DNA of 64,000 bases from Streptomyces cirratus (GCF_014650775.1 NZ_BMVP01000009.1:62001-126000); one strand, 5' to 3'; counted from the stretch's first letter, positions 33,278 to 43,218 are shown. Numbers and translations: made by a program. The notes: a model not told the origin generated them from the letters alone.

Positions 33278-33351
33278 AGCCGCCTTCGGGATTCGAACCC
33301 GAGACCTACGCATTACGAGTGCGTTGCTCTGGCCAACTGAGCTAAGGCGGC
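33278..33351 (-). tRNA. tRNA-Thr (anticodon CGU)
   Basis: Cloverleaf read from the minus strand: acceptor stem GCCGCCT with AGGCGGC, D arm AGCTCAGTTGG, anticodon stem ACGCA/TGCGT around the loop CTCGTAA with anticodon CGT, T arm TCGGGTTCGAATCCCGA. Discriminator base U; CCA is not encoded. Reads threonine ACG codons. Its 3' end points to the dcs-like operon. Confidence 0.96.
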
Positions 33352-33466
33352 ACCGCTGGATCGACAAGAATTCCCCCGGAGAGGTGCTCTCATCAGCAGC
33401 GGCGCCAAGTCTACAGGGTTGAACGGGGTGCCCCGAACCGGGTTGTGCGCAGGGGGGTGGCGGGGG

Positions 33467-35020
33467 TCAGCAGCGCTTGGCCGGGGGTGGGGGAGTGCCG
33501 TCCAGGAGGTAGCGGTTGATCGCCGTGTCGACGCAGTCGCTGCCGCGCCCGTACGCCGTGTGGCCGTCGCCGTCGTAGGTCAGCAGGGTGCCCGAGTCGA
33601 GCTGGTCCGCGAGGCCCTGGGCCCACTTGTACGGGGTCGCCGGGTCCCGGGTGGTGCCGACGACCACGATCGGCGCTGCCCCCTTCGCGGTCAGCCGGCC
33701 CGCCGTGCCGGTGGCCTGCACCGGCCAGTAGGCGCAGTTCAGCGACGCCCAGGCCAGCCCCGCCCCGAAGACCGGCGAGGCCTTCTCGAAGGACGGCAGC
33801 GCTGCCTCGACCGCCGCCGGTCCGGCGAAGGCCGGGGGCTGGTCCAGGCAGTTCACGGCGGCGTTCGCGAACATCAGGTTCGCGTACTTGCCGTCCGGCT
33901 CCCGCTCGTAGTAGCTGTCCGCGAGCGCCAGCAGGCCCGAGCCGTCGCCGCCCAGCGCCGCCGTGAGCGCCTCGCGCAGCTGCGGCCACGCGCTCTCGTC
34001 GTACAGCGCCGCGATCACCCCGGTCGTCGCCAGGGACTCGCCGAGCGGCCGGGCCGCGTCGCCCGTGGGCAGGGGCCGGCCGTCGACCTTGCGGAAGAAC
34101 TCCGCCAGCCGCTGCGCCACCGCGTCCGGGGAGCCCTGCCCGAGCGGGCAGGCGGGCTGCTTCACGCAGTCCTTGGCGAAGGAACGGAAGGCGGTCTCGA
34201 AGCCCTCCGTCTGGTCCCGGTTCATCTCCAGCGCGGACCGGGAGGGGTCCATCGCGCCGTCCAGGACCAGCCGGCCCACGCGGCCGGGGAACAGGTTCGC
34301 GTACGTCGCGCCGAGGAAGGTGCCGTAGGAGGCCCCCACGTACGTCAGCTTCTTGTCACCCAGCACCGCGCGCAGCATGTCCATGTCCCGCGCCGCGTCG
34401 ACGGTCGAGACGTGCGGCAGGATCCGCCGCGAGTGCGTCTCGCAGCCCGCCGCGAACTCCTTGAACGCTGCCACCAGCAGCGCCTGCTCCGCCTTGTCGT
34501 CCGGCGTCTGGTCCACCTGGGTGTACTTGTCCATCGCCGGGTCGGTCAGGCACTCGACCGGAGTGCTGCGGTCCACTCCGCGCGGGTCGAAGGACACCAT
34601 GTCGTACTGGGCGCGGACCGCCGCCGGGTAGCCGATGCCCGCGTAGGCCTGGAGGTACCCGATACCCGACCCGCCGGGGCCGCCCGGGTTGACCACCAGG
34701 GAGCCGAGCCGCTTCCCCGGGCCCGTCGCCACCCGGCGGGCCACCGCCAGGTCGATCGCCTGGGCCGATCCGGGAGTTCCCGGGTCCGCGTAGTCCAGGG
34801 GGGCCTTCATCGTGGAGCACTGGAAGCCCGGCACACCGCACTCGCGCCAGCTCAGCTTCTGCTCGTAGTACGGACGCAGCGCCGCCGGTACGGTGCCCGG
34901 CGCGGCCGCAGACGCGGAGGCGCGGGGCTCCCCCAGTCCACCGGAGGTGCACCCGGAGAGCAGCAGCCCGGCAGCTGCGATCACGGTTCCGGTCGTACGC
35001 AGCAGGCGACTGGTGTCCAT
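33467..35020 (-). CDS. Secreted alpha/beta hydrolase lipoprotein (tripeptidyl aminopeptidase, TAP-like)
   Basis: Exported peptidase of 517 residues. The signal peptide ends in a lipobox LLLSGCTSG (Cys24), so it should be lipid-anchored. Oxyanion region VVNPGGPGGSG, nucleophile Ser in YVGASYGTFLG (about 230), Asp in VVGTTRDPATPY and His in YDGDGHTAYG, followed by the TAP-like C-terminal domain. Removes N-terminal tripeptides from extracellular proteins in relatives. ATG at 35020. Lies between the tRNA and holB. Confidence 0.93.
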   Translation of the reverse strand: MDTSRLLRTTGTVIAAAGLLLSGCTSGGLGEPRASASAAAPGTVPAALRPYYEQKLSWRECGVPGFQCSTMKAPLDYADPGTPGSAQAIDLAVARRVATGPGKRLGSLVVNPGGPGGSGIGYLQAYAGIGYPAAVRAQYDMVSFDPRGVDRSTPVECLTDPAMDKYTQVDQTPDDKAEQALLVAAFKEFAAGCETHSRRILPHVSTVDAARDMDMLRAVLGDKKLTYVGASYGTFLGATYANLFPGRVGRLVLDGAMDPSRSALEMNRDQTEGFETAFRSFAKDCVKQPACPLGQGSPDAVAQRLAEFFRKVDGRPLPTGDAARPLGESLATTGVIAALYDESAWPQLREALTAALGGDGSGLLALADSYYEREPDGKYANLMFANAAVNCLDQPPAFAGPAAVEAALPSFEKASPVFGAGLAWASLNCAYWPVQATGTAGRLTAKGAAPIVVVGTTRDPATPYKWAQGLADQLDSGTLLTYDGDGHTAYGRGSDCVDTAINRYLLDGTPPPPAKRC

Positions 35021-35190
35021 GCGGCGAGCCTACGACTTGCCGGACGCCTCGGACGGCGCCGCGACGGCCGCTGCGGCCGCCCGTCGGGCGCGGAGCACCC
35101 CTTCCCCCGGGGAGCCCCGGGCGGAAGGGGACGCGCCGGGGCGCGGGCGCCGGACCCCTCGTACGGGTGACGCCTCAACGGGAGCTTCGC

Positions 35191-36402
35191 TCAGCCCGCC
35201 CGCAGCGCCATCGTCATGGCCTCCACCGCGAGGAGCGGGGCCACGTTCCGGTCGAGGGCGTCCCGGCACGCGATAATCGCCTCGATGCGCCGCAGGGTCC
35301 GCTCGGGGCCCGAGGCGCGGGCGATCCGGTCGAGGTCCGCCCGTATCTCCTCGTTCGCGATGGCCAGGCCCGAGCCGAGCTGGAGGGCCAGCACGTCCCG
35401 GTAGAAGCCGGTGAGGTCGATCAGCGCCAGGTCGAGGCTGTCGCGCTGGGTCCGGGTACGACGGCGCTTCTGCCGGTCCTCCAGCTCCTTCATCACGCCC
35501 GCCGTACCGCGCGGCATCCGGCTGCCCGCCCCCGCTCCGGCACCGAGCGCGGCCCTCAGCTCCTCGGTCTCCTTGGTGTCGACCTCCTCCGCGACCTGCT
35601 TGGCGTCCTCGGCGGCGGCATCGACGAGCTCCTGGGCGGCTTTCAGGCAGCCGCCCACATCGTCCACGCGCAGCGGGAGCCGCAGCACGGTGGCGCGGCG
35701 CGACCTGGCTGCCTCGTCGGTCGCCAGCCGGCGCGCCCGGCCGATGTGCCCCTGGGTCGCGCGGGCGGCGGCAGCGGCGACGGCGGGCTCGATGCCGTCG
35801 CGCCGCACCAGCACATCGGCGACGGCGGCCACGGGCGGGGTGCGCAGCGTCAGGTGCCGGCAGCGGGAGCGGATGGTGGGCAGCACGTCCTCCAGGGACG
35901 GCGCGCACAGCAGCCACACCGTCCGCGGAGCGGGCTCCTCCACGGCCTTGAGCAGCACGTTGCCCGCGCCTTCGGTGAGCCGGTCGGCATCCTCCAGGAC
36001 GATGACCTGCCAGCGCCCGACGGCGGGCGACAGCTGGGCCCGGCGGACCAGTTCGCGGGTCTCCTTCACGCCGATGGACAGCAGGTCGGTGCGGACGATC
36101 TCCACATCGGCGTGGGTGCCGACGAGGGTGGTGTGGCAGCCCTCGCAGAAGCCGCAGCCCGGCTCGCCCCCGAGGGCGCGGTCGGGGCTGGTGCACTGGA
36201 GGGCGGCCGCGAAGGCGCGGGCGGCGGTGGACCGGCCGGAGCCGGGCGGTCCGGTGAACAGCCAGGCGTGGGTCATCTTGGACGCGGCCGGGGGCGGCAC
36301 TCCGTCCGAGACTGCCGTGACCAGGGCGTCCGCGTCACGGGCGGCGGCGGCGAGCTGTGCCTGCACGCGATCCTGTCCCACCAGGTCGTCCCATACGGGC
36401 AT
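35191..36402 (-). CDS. holB: DNA polymerase III delta-prime subunit
   Basis: Clamp-loader subunit of 403 residues. The AAA+ P-loop position reads TGPPGSGRSTAARAF with Arg in place of the catalytic Lys, as expected of the non-hydrolysing delta-prime stator. The zinc module uses Cys residues in PGCGFCEGC plus an upstream Cys. SRC of sensor type occurs in TIRSRCRHL. The ATG at 36402 (MPVWDDLVGQ) matches the family start; the frame is open far upstream into tmk. Downstream of tmk with a 120-bp gap, the standard Streptomyces order topA-tmk-holB. Confidence 0.95.
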   Translation of the reverse strand: MPVWDDLVGQDRVQAQLAAAARDADALVTAVSDGVPPPAASKMTHAWLFTGPPGSGRSTAARAFAAALQCTSPDRALGGEPGCGFCEGCHTTLVGTHADVEIVRTDLLSIGVKETRELVRRAQLSPAVGRWQVIVLEDADRLTEGAGNVLLKAVEEPAPRTVWLLCAPSLEDVLPTIRSRCRHLTLRTPPVAAVADVLVRRDGIEPAVAAAAARATQGHIGRARRLATDEAARSRRATVLRLPLRVDDVGGCLKAAQELVDAAAEDAKQVAEEVDTKETEELRAALGAGAGAGSRMPRGTAGVMKELEDRQKRRRTRTQRDSLDLALIDLTGFYRDVLALQLGSGLAIANEEIRADLDRIARASGPERTLRRIEAIIACRDALDRNVAPLLAVEAMTMALRAG

Positions 36403-36521
36403 CCCGCCCACCGCCTTTCCCTGTCTGCGCCGTGTAGGCGTGTACGTGTTCGCGTGCTGACCGAGTGCCTGTCCACATTGTGGCGGTAGCCACTGACATC
36501 GACCGACGACCCGGCCCCGGC

Positions 36522-39500
36522 TCAGCGGCGGCGGCGCGGCCGGTCGCCGTCGCCCTCGCCCTCGTCGTCCGGGCGCGGGCCGAGGAGCTCGTCGGCCAGC
36601 GTCGGCAGGTCGTCCAGCGGGGTCGTCTCGGCCCACTCCGAGCGGGTCCGGTGCGGCCGGCCGTCGGGGTCCAGGGCCGGGAGCTCGCGCGTCACGTCGT
36701 TGCCGGCGTCCCGGAACACGCCCGGAGGCACCCGGTCGGCGGGGCTCTCCTGCGAGTGGCGGGCGGTGGGGCGCGACGCGGACGGGGCCGCGGAACGCGA
36801 CGGAGCCGACGGGGTACGGCCGGTCCCGGCGGGCCGGTCCCGGCGCGGGTCCTCGGGGCGGACCGGCGGCAGGACGGAGGTCTCCGCCGCAGGGTCGACC
36901 TTCGGGACCGGCACCGTCTGCGTGACGTCGTCGGGCTGCACGACCCGCTTGACCACCGGGGTTTCGACCGTGATGGCATCGTCGGGATGCGGCCGCCGGG
37001 ACTGCGGCTGCTCGGGCTCCTTGCGCATCGAAACAGCGCGAGCCTCAGGAACCACGGAAGCCGCAGGAGCCGCAGGAGCCGCAGGAGCCTCCGGGGCCGC
37101 CTCGGGGCCCGGTTCCGCAGCCGTCCGGGCAGCAGCGGCCGCAGCCGCCGCGGCGGCCGACGCCTCCGCGAGCCGGCGCGCCTCCTCGGCCCGCAGCAGG
37201 GCCTCCTCGGCCCGCCGCTGCTTCTCCAGCCGCCGCTCCTCCGCCTCGGCCCGCAGCCGGGCCTCCTCCTCGGCCTGCTTGCGCAGCCGCTCCGCCTCCA
37301 CCGCGCGCGCCCGCTCCTCGGCCTCCGCACGCAGTCGCGCGGCCTCGGCCCGGACGCGGGCCTCCTCCTCGGCCCGCCGCCGCTCCTCCTCCGCCTTTCG
37401 GGCGGCCTCGGCCTCCGCCTTGATCCGGGCGGCCTCAGCCTCACGGGCCTGGCGGGCTTCTTCCTCCGCCCGCAGCCTGGCTTCCTCCGCCTTGCGCGCC
37501 GCCTCTTCCTCGGCCTTGCGCCTGGCCTCCTCCTCGGCGAACCGGCGGGCCTCGGCCCGGGCGGCGACCTCGGCCTCGGAGAGCGGCAGCATCCGGTCCA
37601 GGCGGTGCCGCACGACGGTGGTCACCGAGCCGGGGTCCTGGCCGGCGTCGACCACCAGGTAACGCCCGGGGTCGGCCGCGGCCAGCGTCAGGAACCCGGC
37701 CCGCACCCGCTGGTGGAACTCCGTCGGCTCCGACTCCAGCCGGTCCGGCGCCTCCGTGAACCGCTCCCTGGCCGTCTCCGGCGACACGTCGAGCAGCACG
37801 GTCAGGTTCGGCACCAGTCCGCCCGTGGCCCAGCGGGAGATGCGGGCGATCTCGGTCGGCGACAGGTCGCGCCCGGCGCCCTGGTAGGCCACCGAGGAGT
37901 CGACGTAGCGGTCGGTGATCACCACCGCGCCGCGTTCCAGGGCGGGCCGGACCACCGTGTCCACGTGCTCCGCGCGGTCGGCGGCGTACAGCAGTGCCTC
38001 GGCGCGGTTCGACAGCCCGGCGGAGGAGACGTCCAGAAGGATGGAGCGCAGCCGCTTGCCGACGGGCGTCGCCCCGGGCTCACGCGTCACGACGACCTCG
38101 TGGCCCTTGCCGCGTATCCAATCGGCCAGCGCCTCCACCTGGGTGGACTTGCCGGCGCCGTCACCGCCCTCCAGGGCGATGAAGAACCCGGTCGCCGACG
38201 GCGCCTGTACCGGCTCCCCGCCCCGCAGAGCCTCGCGCAGGTCACGGCGCAGCGGCACACCGCCGCGGTCGTCGGCCTTGGCCAGGACCAGCACCGCGAC
38301 CGGCAGCAGCAGCGCGCCGACCAGCATCAGGGTGAACGAGGCGCCCCCGTGGGCGAACACCACCCGGCCGCCGCCCAGCCGGTGCGGGCCGATGGCCGCG
38401 GCGAGGACGGGGGCGAGGACGGCCCCGACGGCGACGGCCACCCGGACGACCGCCTGGAGGTGCTCGGTGACCCGGGCCCGGCGGAACTCCTCGGTCTCCT
38501 GGTCGAGCAGGGTGTGCCCCGTACTGGCGGCCACCCCCGCGGCCAGACCGGCCGACAGCGACAGGAACAGCACGGTCGCCGTGTCCGGGACCAGCCCGGC
38601 CAGCAGCAGCGCGAGCCCCGTCACCGCTATGGCGAGCGCCAGCAGCCGGCGCCGCGACAGCCCCGGCAGCACCTTGCCGGCCTGCGCGGCCCGGATACCG
38701 AGCCCCGTACCGCCGACCAGGGCGAGGACCAGCAGCGCGTACGAAGAGGGGCCCCCGCCGAGGTCGAAGGCGTGCAGCACCGCCACGGAGGCGGCGCAGG
38801 CCACGGCCGCGGCAACGGCGGCGCAGGCCGTCACGAGCAGCGCGATGGCTCCCGTACGCCCCTTCTCCGGCCGGTCCCCCGCCTTGGGGGCGCGCAGCCC
38901 CTCCAGCGGTGACCTCGGACGCGGGGTCTTCGTCTCGGGGAGCACCAGCGGCAGCAGCAGGGAGACCGACGCGGCGAACAGGCCGGCGGCGACGTACGAA
39001 CCCAGCGCCGCCTCGTTCTCGGCGAACCACTCCACGCCCAGACCGAGGGCCCGCCCGATCAGGGTCGCGGCCAGCAGCACGGCCGCGGCGACGGGCATCG
39101 CGGCGAATCCCGTACGCAGCGTCAGGCGCCGCAGGGTGTCCAGGTGGTCGGGGAGCGGCCGCACGGTCGCGCCCTCCGGCGGCGGCGCGGGGAGCAGGGC
39201 GGGGGCGGCGCTCTCCTTTGCCAGCGTCCACAGCCGCTCGGCGGCACCGGAGGCGAAGACGGTGGCCAGCAGTGCGGTCGTGGCCTGCGCCGGGATCCAG
39301 TCGAGCCAGAGCGGGGCGACGACGAACAGTGCTATCCGCACCCCGTCGGCGCCGACCATCGTCCAGCGGCGGTCCAGCCTGCCGCCGGGGGCGGTCAGCT
39401 GGGAGATCGGGCCGAGGAGCACGGCGCCGAAGAGCAGCGTCGCCAGGATCCGGACGCCGAAGACGGCGGCGACGGCGAAGGCGGCGCCGCGGTATCCGCC

Positions 39501-39728
39501 GCCGAAGGTCTCCTCGGAGACGGCCGCCTGGAGGGTCAGCAACACCAGCACCAGCAGGGCGAGGGCATCGCCGATGCCGCTCACCAGCTGGGCGCTCCAG
39601 AGCCGGCGCAGCCTGGGCGTGCGCAGCAGGGCGCGTACCGCTCTCTCGCGGGAGTCGGCGGCTAGGGCTTCGTCGTAGGTGGGGTCTTCGGGGGCGGTCA
39701 CGACCGGTGGCTGCTCGGCTCGCGTCAT
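36522..39728 (-). CDS. tmk: MFS-like membrane domain fused to dTMP kinase with C-terminal coiled coil
   Basis: 1068-residue multidomain protein. Residues about 40-495 form an MFS-like block with many membrane segments. Residues about 510-715 are a thymidylate kinase: P-loop ALEGGDGAGKST (near 521), TREPG, DRYVDSSVAYQGAGR and a C-terminal lid. Residues about 723-868 are an Ala/Glu/Arg coiled coil, and the last 200 residues are Pro-rich, acidic and basic, probably disordered. It makes dTDP from dTMP, apparently at the membrane. This fusion is known in Streptomyces. ATG at 39728. Confidence 0.93.
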   Translation of the reverse strand: MTRAEQPPVVTAPEDPTYDEALAADSRERAVRALLRTPRLRRLWSAQLVSGIGDALALLVLVLLTLQAAVSEETFGGGYRGAAFAVAAVFGVRILATLLFGAVLLGPISQLTAPGGRLDRRWTMVGADGVRIALFVVAPLWLDWIPAQATTALLATVFASGAAERLWTLAKESAAPALLPAPPPEGATVRPLPDHLDTLRRLTLRTGFAAMPVAAAVLLAATLIGRALGLGVEWFAENEAALGSYVAAGLFAASVSLLLPLVLPETKTPRPRSPLEGLRAPKAGDRPEKGRTGAIALLVTACAAVAAAVACAASVAVLHAFDLGGGPSSYALLVLALVGGTGLGIRAAQAGKVLPGLSRRRLLALAIAVTGLALLLAGLVPDTATVLFLSLSAGLAAGVAASTGHTLLDQETEEFRRARVTEHLQAVVRVAVAVGAVLAPVLAAAIGPHRLGGGRVVFAHGGASFTLMLVGALLLPVAVLVLAKADDRGGVPLRRDLREALRGGEPVQAPSATGFFIALEGGDGAGKSTQVEALADWIRGKGHEVVVTREPGATPVGKRLRSILLDVSSAGLSNRAEALLYAADRAEHVDTVVRPALERGAVVITDRYVDSSVAYQGAGRDLSPTEIARISRWATGGLVPNLTVLLDVSPETARERFTEAPDRLESEPTEFHQRVRAGFLTLAAADPGRYLVVDAGQDPGSVTTVVRHRLDRMLPLSEAEVAARAEARRFAEEEARRKAEEEAARKAEEARLRAEEEARQAREAEAARIKAEAEAARKAEEERRRAEEEARVRAEAARLRAEAEERARAVEAERLRKQAEEEARLRAEAEERRLEKQRRAEEALLRAEEARRLAEASAAAAAAAAAARTAAEPGPEAAPEAPAAPAAPAASVVPEARAVSMRKEPEQPQSRRPHPDDAITVETPVVKRVVQPDDVTQTVPVPKVDPAAETSVLPPVRPEDPRRDRPAGTGRTPSAPSRSAAPSASRPTARHSQESPADRVPPGVFRDAGNDVTRELPALDPDGRPHRTRSEWAETTPLDDLPTLADELLGPRPDDEGEGDGDRPRRRR

Positions 39729-40047
39729 CCGCCCAGCCTATCCGCTGCGCTTGGCGCTCGCGGAGCCTGTGGATAACCCCCGGTGGGACCCCGGATCCGC
39801 GGCAGCCGCCGTGCCCGATGGGGGGGTGCGGGGCTTCGCCCCGGGCCCGGTCCGCCGACGGAGCCCGCCGCTGCGCGTGGCCGGTCCCCTACCCGCCCTT
39901 CCACCGTTCCCCGGGCTCCGCCCGGACCCGCGCCTCAAGCGCCGACGGGGCGGGGGGCCGGCTCAAGCGCCGGCGGGGCTGGGGGGGCCGGCTCACGCCC
40001 GGCGGGGCTGGGTTCCCAGGCCCGCCGGGGGTGCGCGGCGCGGGGTT
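39729..40047. repeat. topA-tmk spacer with CCGGCGYTTGAG-family repeats
   Basis: 319 bp without a gene. It contains a reverse-oriented relative of the 20477/20611 repeat (around 39915-39955) and then a short tandem series of CTCAAGCGCCGRCGGGGC units at 39934, 39962 and 39992 (28-30 bp period). A GCGGGGC-TTC-GCCCCG hairpin precedes them near 39830-39845. Confidence 0.6.
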
Positions 40048-42855
40048 CTAGTCGTCCGACGTCGGGGCGGACGCCGCCGTCTTCTTCGCCGCGGGGGCCT
40101 TCTTCGCGACGGCCTTCTTCGCCGTCGTCGTCTTCTTCGCCGCGGCGGTCTTCGTCGCCGTGGCCTTCTTGGCGGTGGCCTTCTTCGCCGGAGCCTTCTT
40201 CGCCGTCTTCTTCGCGGGCCCCTTCGCCCGCTTCTCGGCGAGCAGCTCGTAGCCCCGCTCCGGCGTGATCGTCTCGACGTCGTCGTCCCGCCGCAGCGTC
40301 GCGTTCGTCTCGCCGTCCGTCACGTACGGCCCGAACCGCCCGTCCTTGACGACCACCGGCTTCTCGCTCACCGGGTCCGTGCCCAGCTCCTTGAGCGGCG
40401 GCTTGGCCGCAGCCCGCCCCCGCTGCTTCGGCTGCGCGTAGATCGCGAGCGCCTCGTCCAGCGTGATCGAGAACAGCTGGTCCTCGGTCTCCAGCGACCG
40501 CGAGTCCGTGCCCTTCTTGAGGTACGGGCCGTAGCGGCCGTTCTGCGCCGTGATCTCCACGCCCTCCGCGTCCACGCCCACGACCCGCGGGAGGGACATC
40601 AGCTTCAGCGCGTCGTCCAGCGTCACCGTGTCCAGGGACATCGACTTGAACAGCGAGGCCGTCCGCGGCTTCACCGCGTTCTTGCCCGTTTTCGGCGTGC
40701 CCTCGGGCAGGATCTCCGTCACGTACGGCCCGTAGCGGCCGTCCTTCGCGACGATCTGGTTCCCGCTCACCGGGTCGGCGCCCAGCTCGAACTCGCCGCT
40801 CGGCTTCGCGAAGAGCTCCTCCGCGTAGTCCGTCGTCAGCTCGTCGGGCGCGAGGTCGTCGGGGACGTCCGCCCGCTGGTGGCCCTCGGCGTCCTTCTCA
40901 CCGCGCTCCACGTACGGCCCGTAACGGCCGACGCGCAGCACGATCCCGTCGCCGACGGGGAACGAGGAGATCTCCCGGGCGTCGATCGCACCCAGGTCGG
41001 TGACGAGTTCCTTGAGACCGCCGAGGTGGTCGCCGTCGGCCGGTACGACCTCCGACGCGTCCTCCGCACCGAAGTAGAAGCGCTTGAGCCACGGCACGGA
41101 CTGGGCCTCGCCCCGCGCGATGCGGTCGAGGTCGTCCTCCATCTTCGCGGTGAAGTCGTAGTCGACGAGCCGCCCGAAGTGGGTCTCCAGCAGGTTGACG
41201 ACGGCGAACGACAGGAAGGACGGCACCAGTGCCGTGCCCTTCTTGAAGACGTAGCCGCGGTCCAGGATCGTGCCGATGATCGACGCGTACGTCGACGGCC
41301 GGCCGATCTCCCGCTCCTCCAGCTCCTTGACCAGCGAGGCCTCGGTGTAGCGGGCCGGCGGCTTGGTCGAGTGGCCGTCCGCCGTGATCTCCTCGGCCGA
41401 CAGCGCGTCGCCCTCGGCGACCTGCGGCAGCCGCTTCTCGCGGTCGTCCAGCTCCGCGTTCGGGTCGTCCGCGCCCTCGACGTACGCCTTCATGAAGCCG
41501 TGGAAGGTGATCGTCTTGCCCGAGGCGCTGAACTCGGCGTCACGGCCGTCGGAGGCCCGGCCGCCGATCTTCACGGTCACCGAGTTCCCGACCGCGTCCT
41601 TCATCTGAGAGGCGACGGTCCGCTTCCAGATCAGCTCGTACAGGCGGAACTGGTCGCCGGTCAGACCCGTCTCGGCCGGCGTGCGGAAACGATCACCCGA
41701 AGGCCGGATCGCCTCGTGCGCCTCCTGCGCGTTCTTGACCTTGCCCGCGTAGACGCGCGGCTTCTCCGGCAGGTAGTCGGCGCCGTACAGCTGCGTGACC
41801 TGCGCCCGCGCCGCCGACACCGCGGTGTCGGAGAGCGTGGTGGAGTCCGTACGCATGTAGGTGATGAAGCCGTTCTCGTACAGCTTCTGCGCCACCTGCA
41901 TCGTCGCCTTCGCACCGAAGCCCAGCTTGCGCGAGGCCTCCTGCTGGAGCGTCGTCGTGCGGAACGGGGCGTACGGGGAGCGGCGGTACGGCTTGGACTC
42001 GACCGACCGGACGGCGAACGACGTCTGCTCCAGCGCGGCGGCCAGGGCCCGCGCGTTCGCCTCGTCGAGGTGCAGGACCTCGCTCTTGAGCTGCCCGTTC
42101 GAGCCGAAGTCACGGCCCTGCGCGATGCGCTTGCCGTCGACCGCGTTCAGGCGGGCGACCAGCGTGGACGGGTCCGACGGGTCACCGGCGCGCCCGGTGG
42201 CGAAGGTGCCGGTCAGGTCCCAGTACTCGGCGGAACGGAACGCGATGCGCTCGCGCTCCCGCTCGACGACGAGGCGGGTGGCCACCGACTGGACGCGGCC
42301 CGCCGAAAGCTTCGGCATGACCTTCTTCCACAGGACCGGCGAGACCTCGTAGCCGTAGAGGCGGTCGAGGATGCGGCGGGTCTCCTGCGCGTCGACCATG
42401 CGCTGGTTCAGCTCGCGCGGGTTGGCGACGGCGTCGCGGATCGCGTCCTTGGTGATCTCGTGGAAGACCATCCGGTGGACGGGGACCTTGGGCTTGAGGA
42501 CTTCCTGGAGGTGCCACGCGATGGCCTCGCCCTCGCGGTCCTCATCGGTGGCGAGGAAGAGCTCGTCGGACTCGGCCAGCAGCTCCTTGAGCTTCCTGAC
42601 CTGAGCCTTCTTGTCCGCATTCACCACATAGATCGGCTGGAAATCGTGCTCGACGTCGACGCCGAGACGGCGGACCTCGCCGGTGTACTTGTCGGGAACC
42701 TCGGCCGCGCCGCTGGGGAGGTCGCGGATGTGCCCGACGCTCGCCTCGACGACGTATCCCGGGCCGAGGTAGCCCTTGATCGTCTTCGCCTTGGCAGGGG
42801 ACTCGACGATGACGAGTCGGCGGCCGCCCTCTGCGGTCTCGCTAGTCGGGGACAA
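40048..42855 (-). CDS. topA: DNA topoisomerase I (type IA)
   Basis: Relaxes negative supercoils. The 935-residue protein has a toprim domain (LVIVESPAKAKTIKGYLG; acidic cluster FLATDEDREGEA), the active-site Tyr333 in GFITYMRTDSTTL, and several C-terminal topo repeats each with the pattern DGRYGPYV. The tail is a Lys/Ala-rich stretch (AAKK-type repeats) that in actinobacteria improves processivity. TTG at 42855 (LSPTSETAEGG) is chosen because it gives the family N terminus; no ATG fits. The upstream frame runs to 42921. Confidence 0.95.
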   Translation of the reverse strand: MSPTSETAEGGRRLVIVESPAKAKTIKGYLGPGYVVEASVGHIRDLPSGAAEVPDKYTGEVRRLGVDVEHDFQPIYVVNADKKAQVRKLKELLAESDELFLATDEDREGEAIAWHLQEVLKPKVPVHRMVFHEITKDAIRDAVANPRELNQRMVDAQETRRILDRLYGYEVSPVLWKKVMPKLSAGRVQSVATRLVVERERERIAFRSAEYWDLTGTFATGRAGDPSDPSTLVARLNAVDGKRIAQGRDFGSNGQLKSEVLHLDEANARALAAALEQTSFAVRSVESKPYRRSPYAPFRTTTLQQEASRKLGFGAKATMQVAQKLYENGFITYMRTDSTTLSDTAVSAARAQVTQLYGADYLPEKPRVYAGKVKNAQEAHEAIRPSGDRFRTPAETGLTGDQFRLYELIWKRTVASQMKDAVGNSVTVKIGGRASDGRDAEFSASGKTITFHGFMKAYVEGADDPNAELDDREKRLPQVAEGDALSAEEITADGHSTKPPARYTEASLVKELEEREIGRPSTYASIIGTILDRGYVFKKGTALVPSFLSFAVVNLLETHFGRLVDYDFTAKMEDDLDRIARGEAQSVPWLKRFYFGAEDASEVVPADGDHLGGLKELVTDLGAIDAREISSFPVGDGIVLRVGRYGPYVERGEKDAEGHQRADVPDDLAPDELTTDYAEELFAKPSGEFELGADPVSGNQIVAKDGRYGPYVTEILPEGTPKTGKNAVKPRTASLFKSMSLDTVTLDDALKLMSLPRVVGVDAEGVEITAQNGRYGPYLKKGTDSRSLETEDQLFSITLDEALAIYAQPKQRGRAAAKPPLKELGTDPVSEKPVVVKDGRFGPYVTDGETNATLRRDDDVETITPERGYELLAEKRAKGPAKKTAKKAPAKKATAKKATATKTAAAKKTTTAKKAVAKKAPAAKKTAASAPTSDD

Positions 42856-42908
42856 CTTGGCTCTTCTCTCCGGTCGGCACTCGGTCGCGGTACGGCGACG
42901 CTGCGGAG

Positions 42909-42937
42909 TGTGACGGTACAACCCGCCCCCGTGTCAA
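42909..42937 (-). promoter_or_regulatory. Candidate topA promoter
   Basis: A perfect -35 TTGACA (42932-42937, minus strand) lies about 80 bp upstream of the TTG start; at 17 bp spacing the -10 position reads GTCACA, which is weak. Confidence 0.3.
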
Positions 42938-43039
42938 ACGGGACAAGCCCGCAACGGCCACTCGAACGGTAACCCGACAAGTGCCACTTCTGCCGCCCGG
43001 ATACCGCGCCGGGCCCTTGGCGATCACCGGGCCGAGTGG

Positions 43040-43175
43040 CCGGGGGGCCGTCTGGCCCCGCTCCGGAAGCAGAGCCCGGAGGCCGTCCGGCCCCGCTCCG
43101 GAAGCAAGGCTCGGGGGCTGTCCGGGCCCGTTCCGCAAGCGGGCCGGAAGTGCACCGGAGCCGGGCCCGGAAGCG
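43040..43175. repeat. Degenerate tandem repeats in the topA-methyltransferase spacer
   Basis: The 453-bp spacer has no gene. About 37-bp units built on CCGCTCCGGAAGC and GGCCGTCYGGCCCC recur three to four times with increasing divergence, giving many GC-rich hairpins. Confidence 0.5.
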
Positions 43176-43218
43176 GGCCGGACCCCGGTCCCACGGGGTC
43201 CGCGAACCGCTCGACGGA

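Noticed and set aside
33278..33351. tRNA as proven attachment site of an integrated element
   Set aside because: No integrase and no second copy of the tRNA 3' end was noticed; only the suggestive orientation remains, listed as a low-ranked finding.
39679..42972. Plus-strand open frame of about 1100 codons
   Set aside because: Shadow of topA on the opposite strand; topA has all catalytic motifs and the shadow has none.
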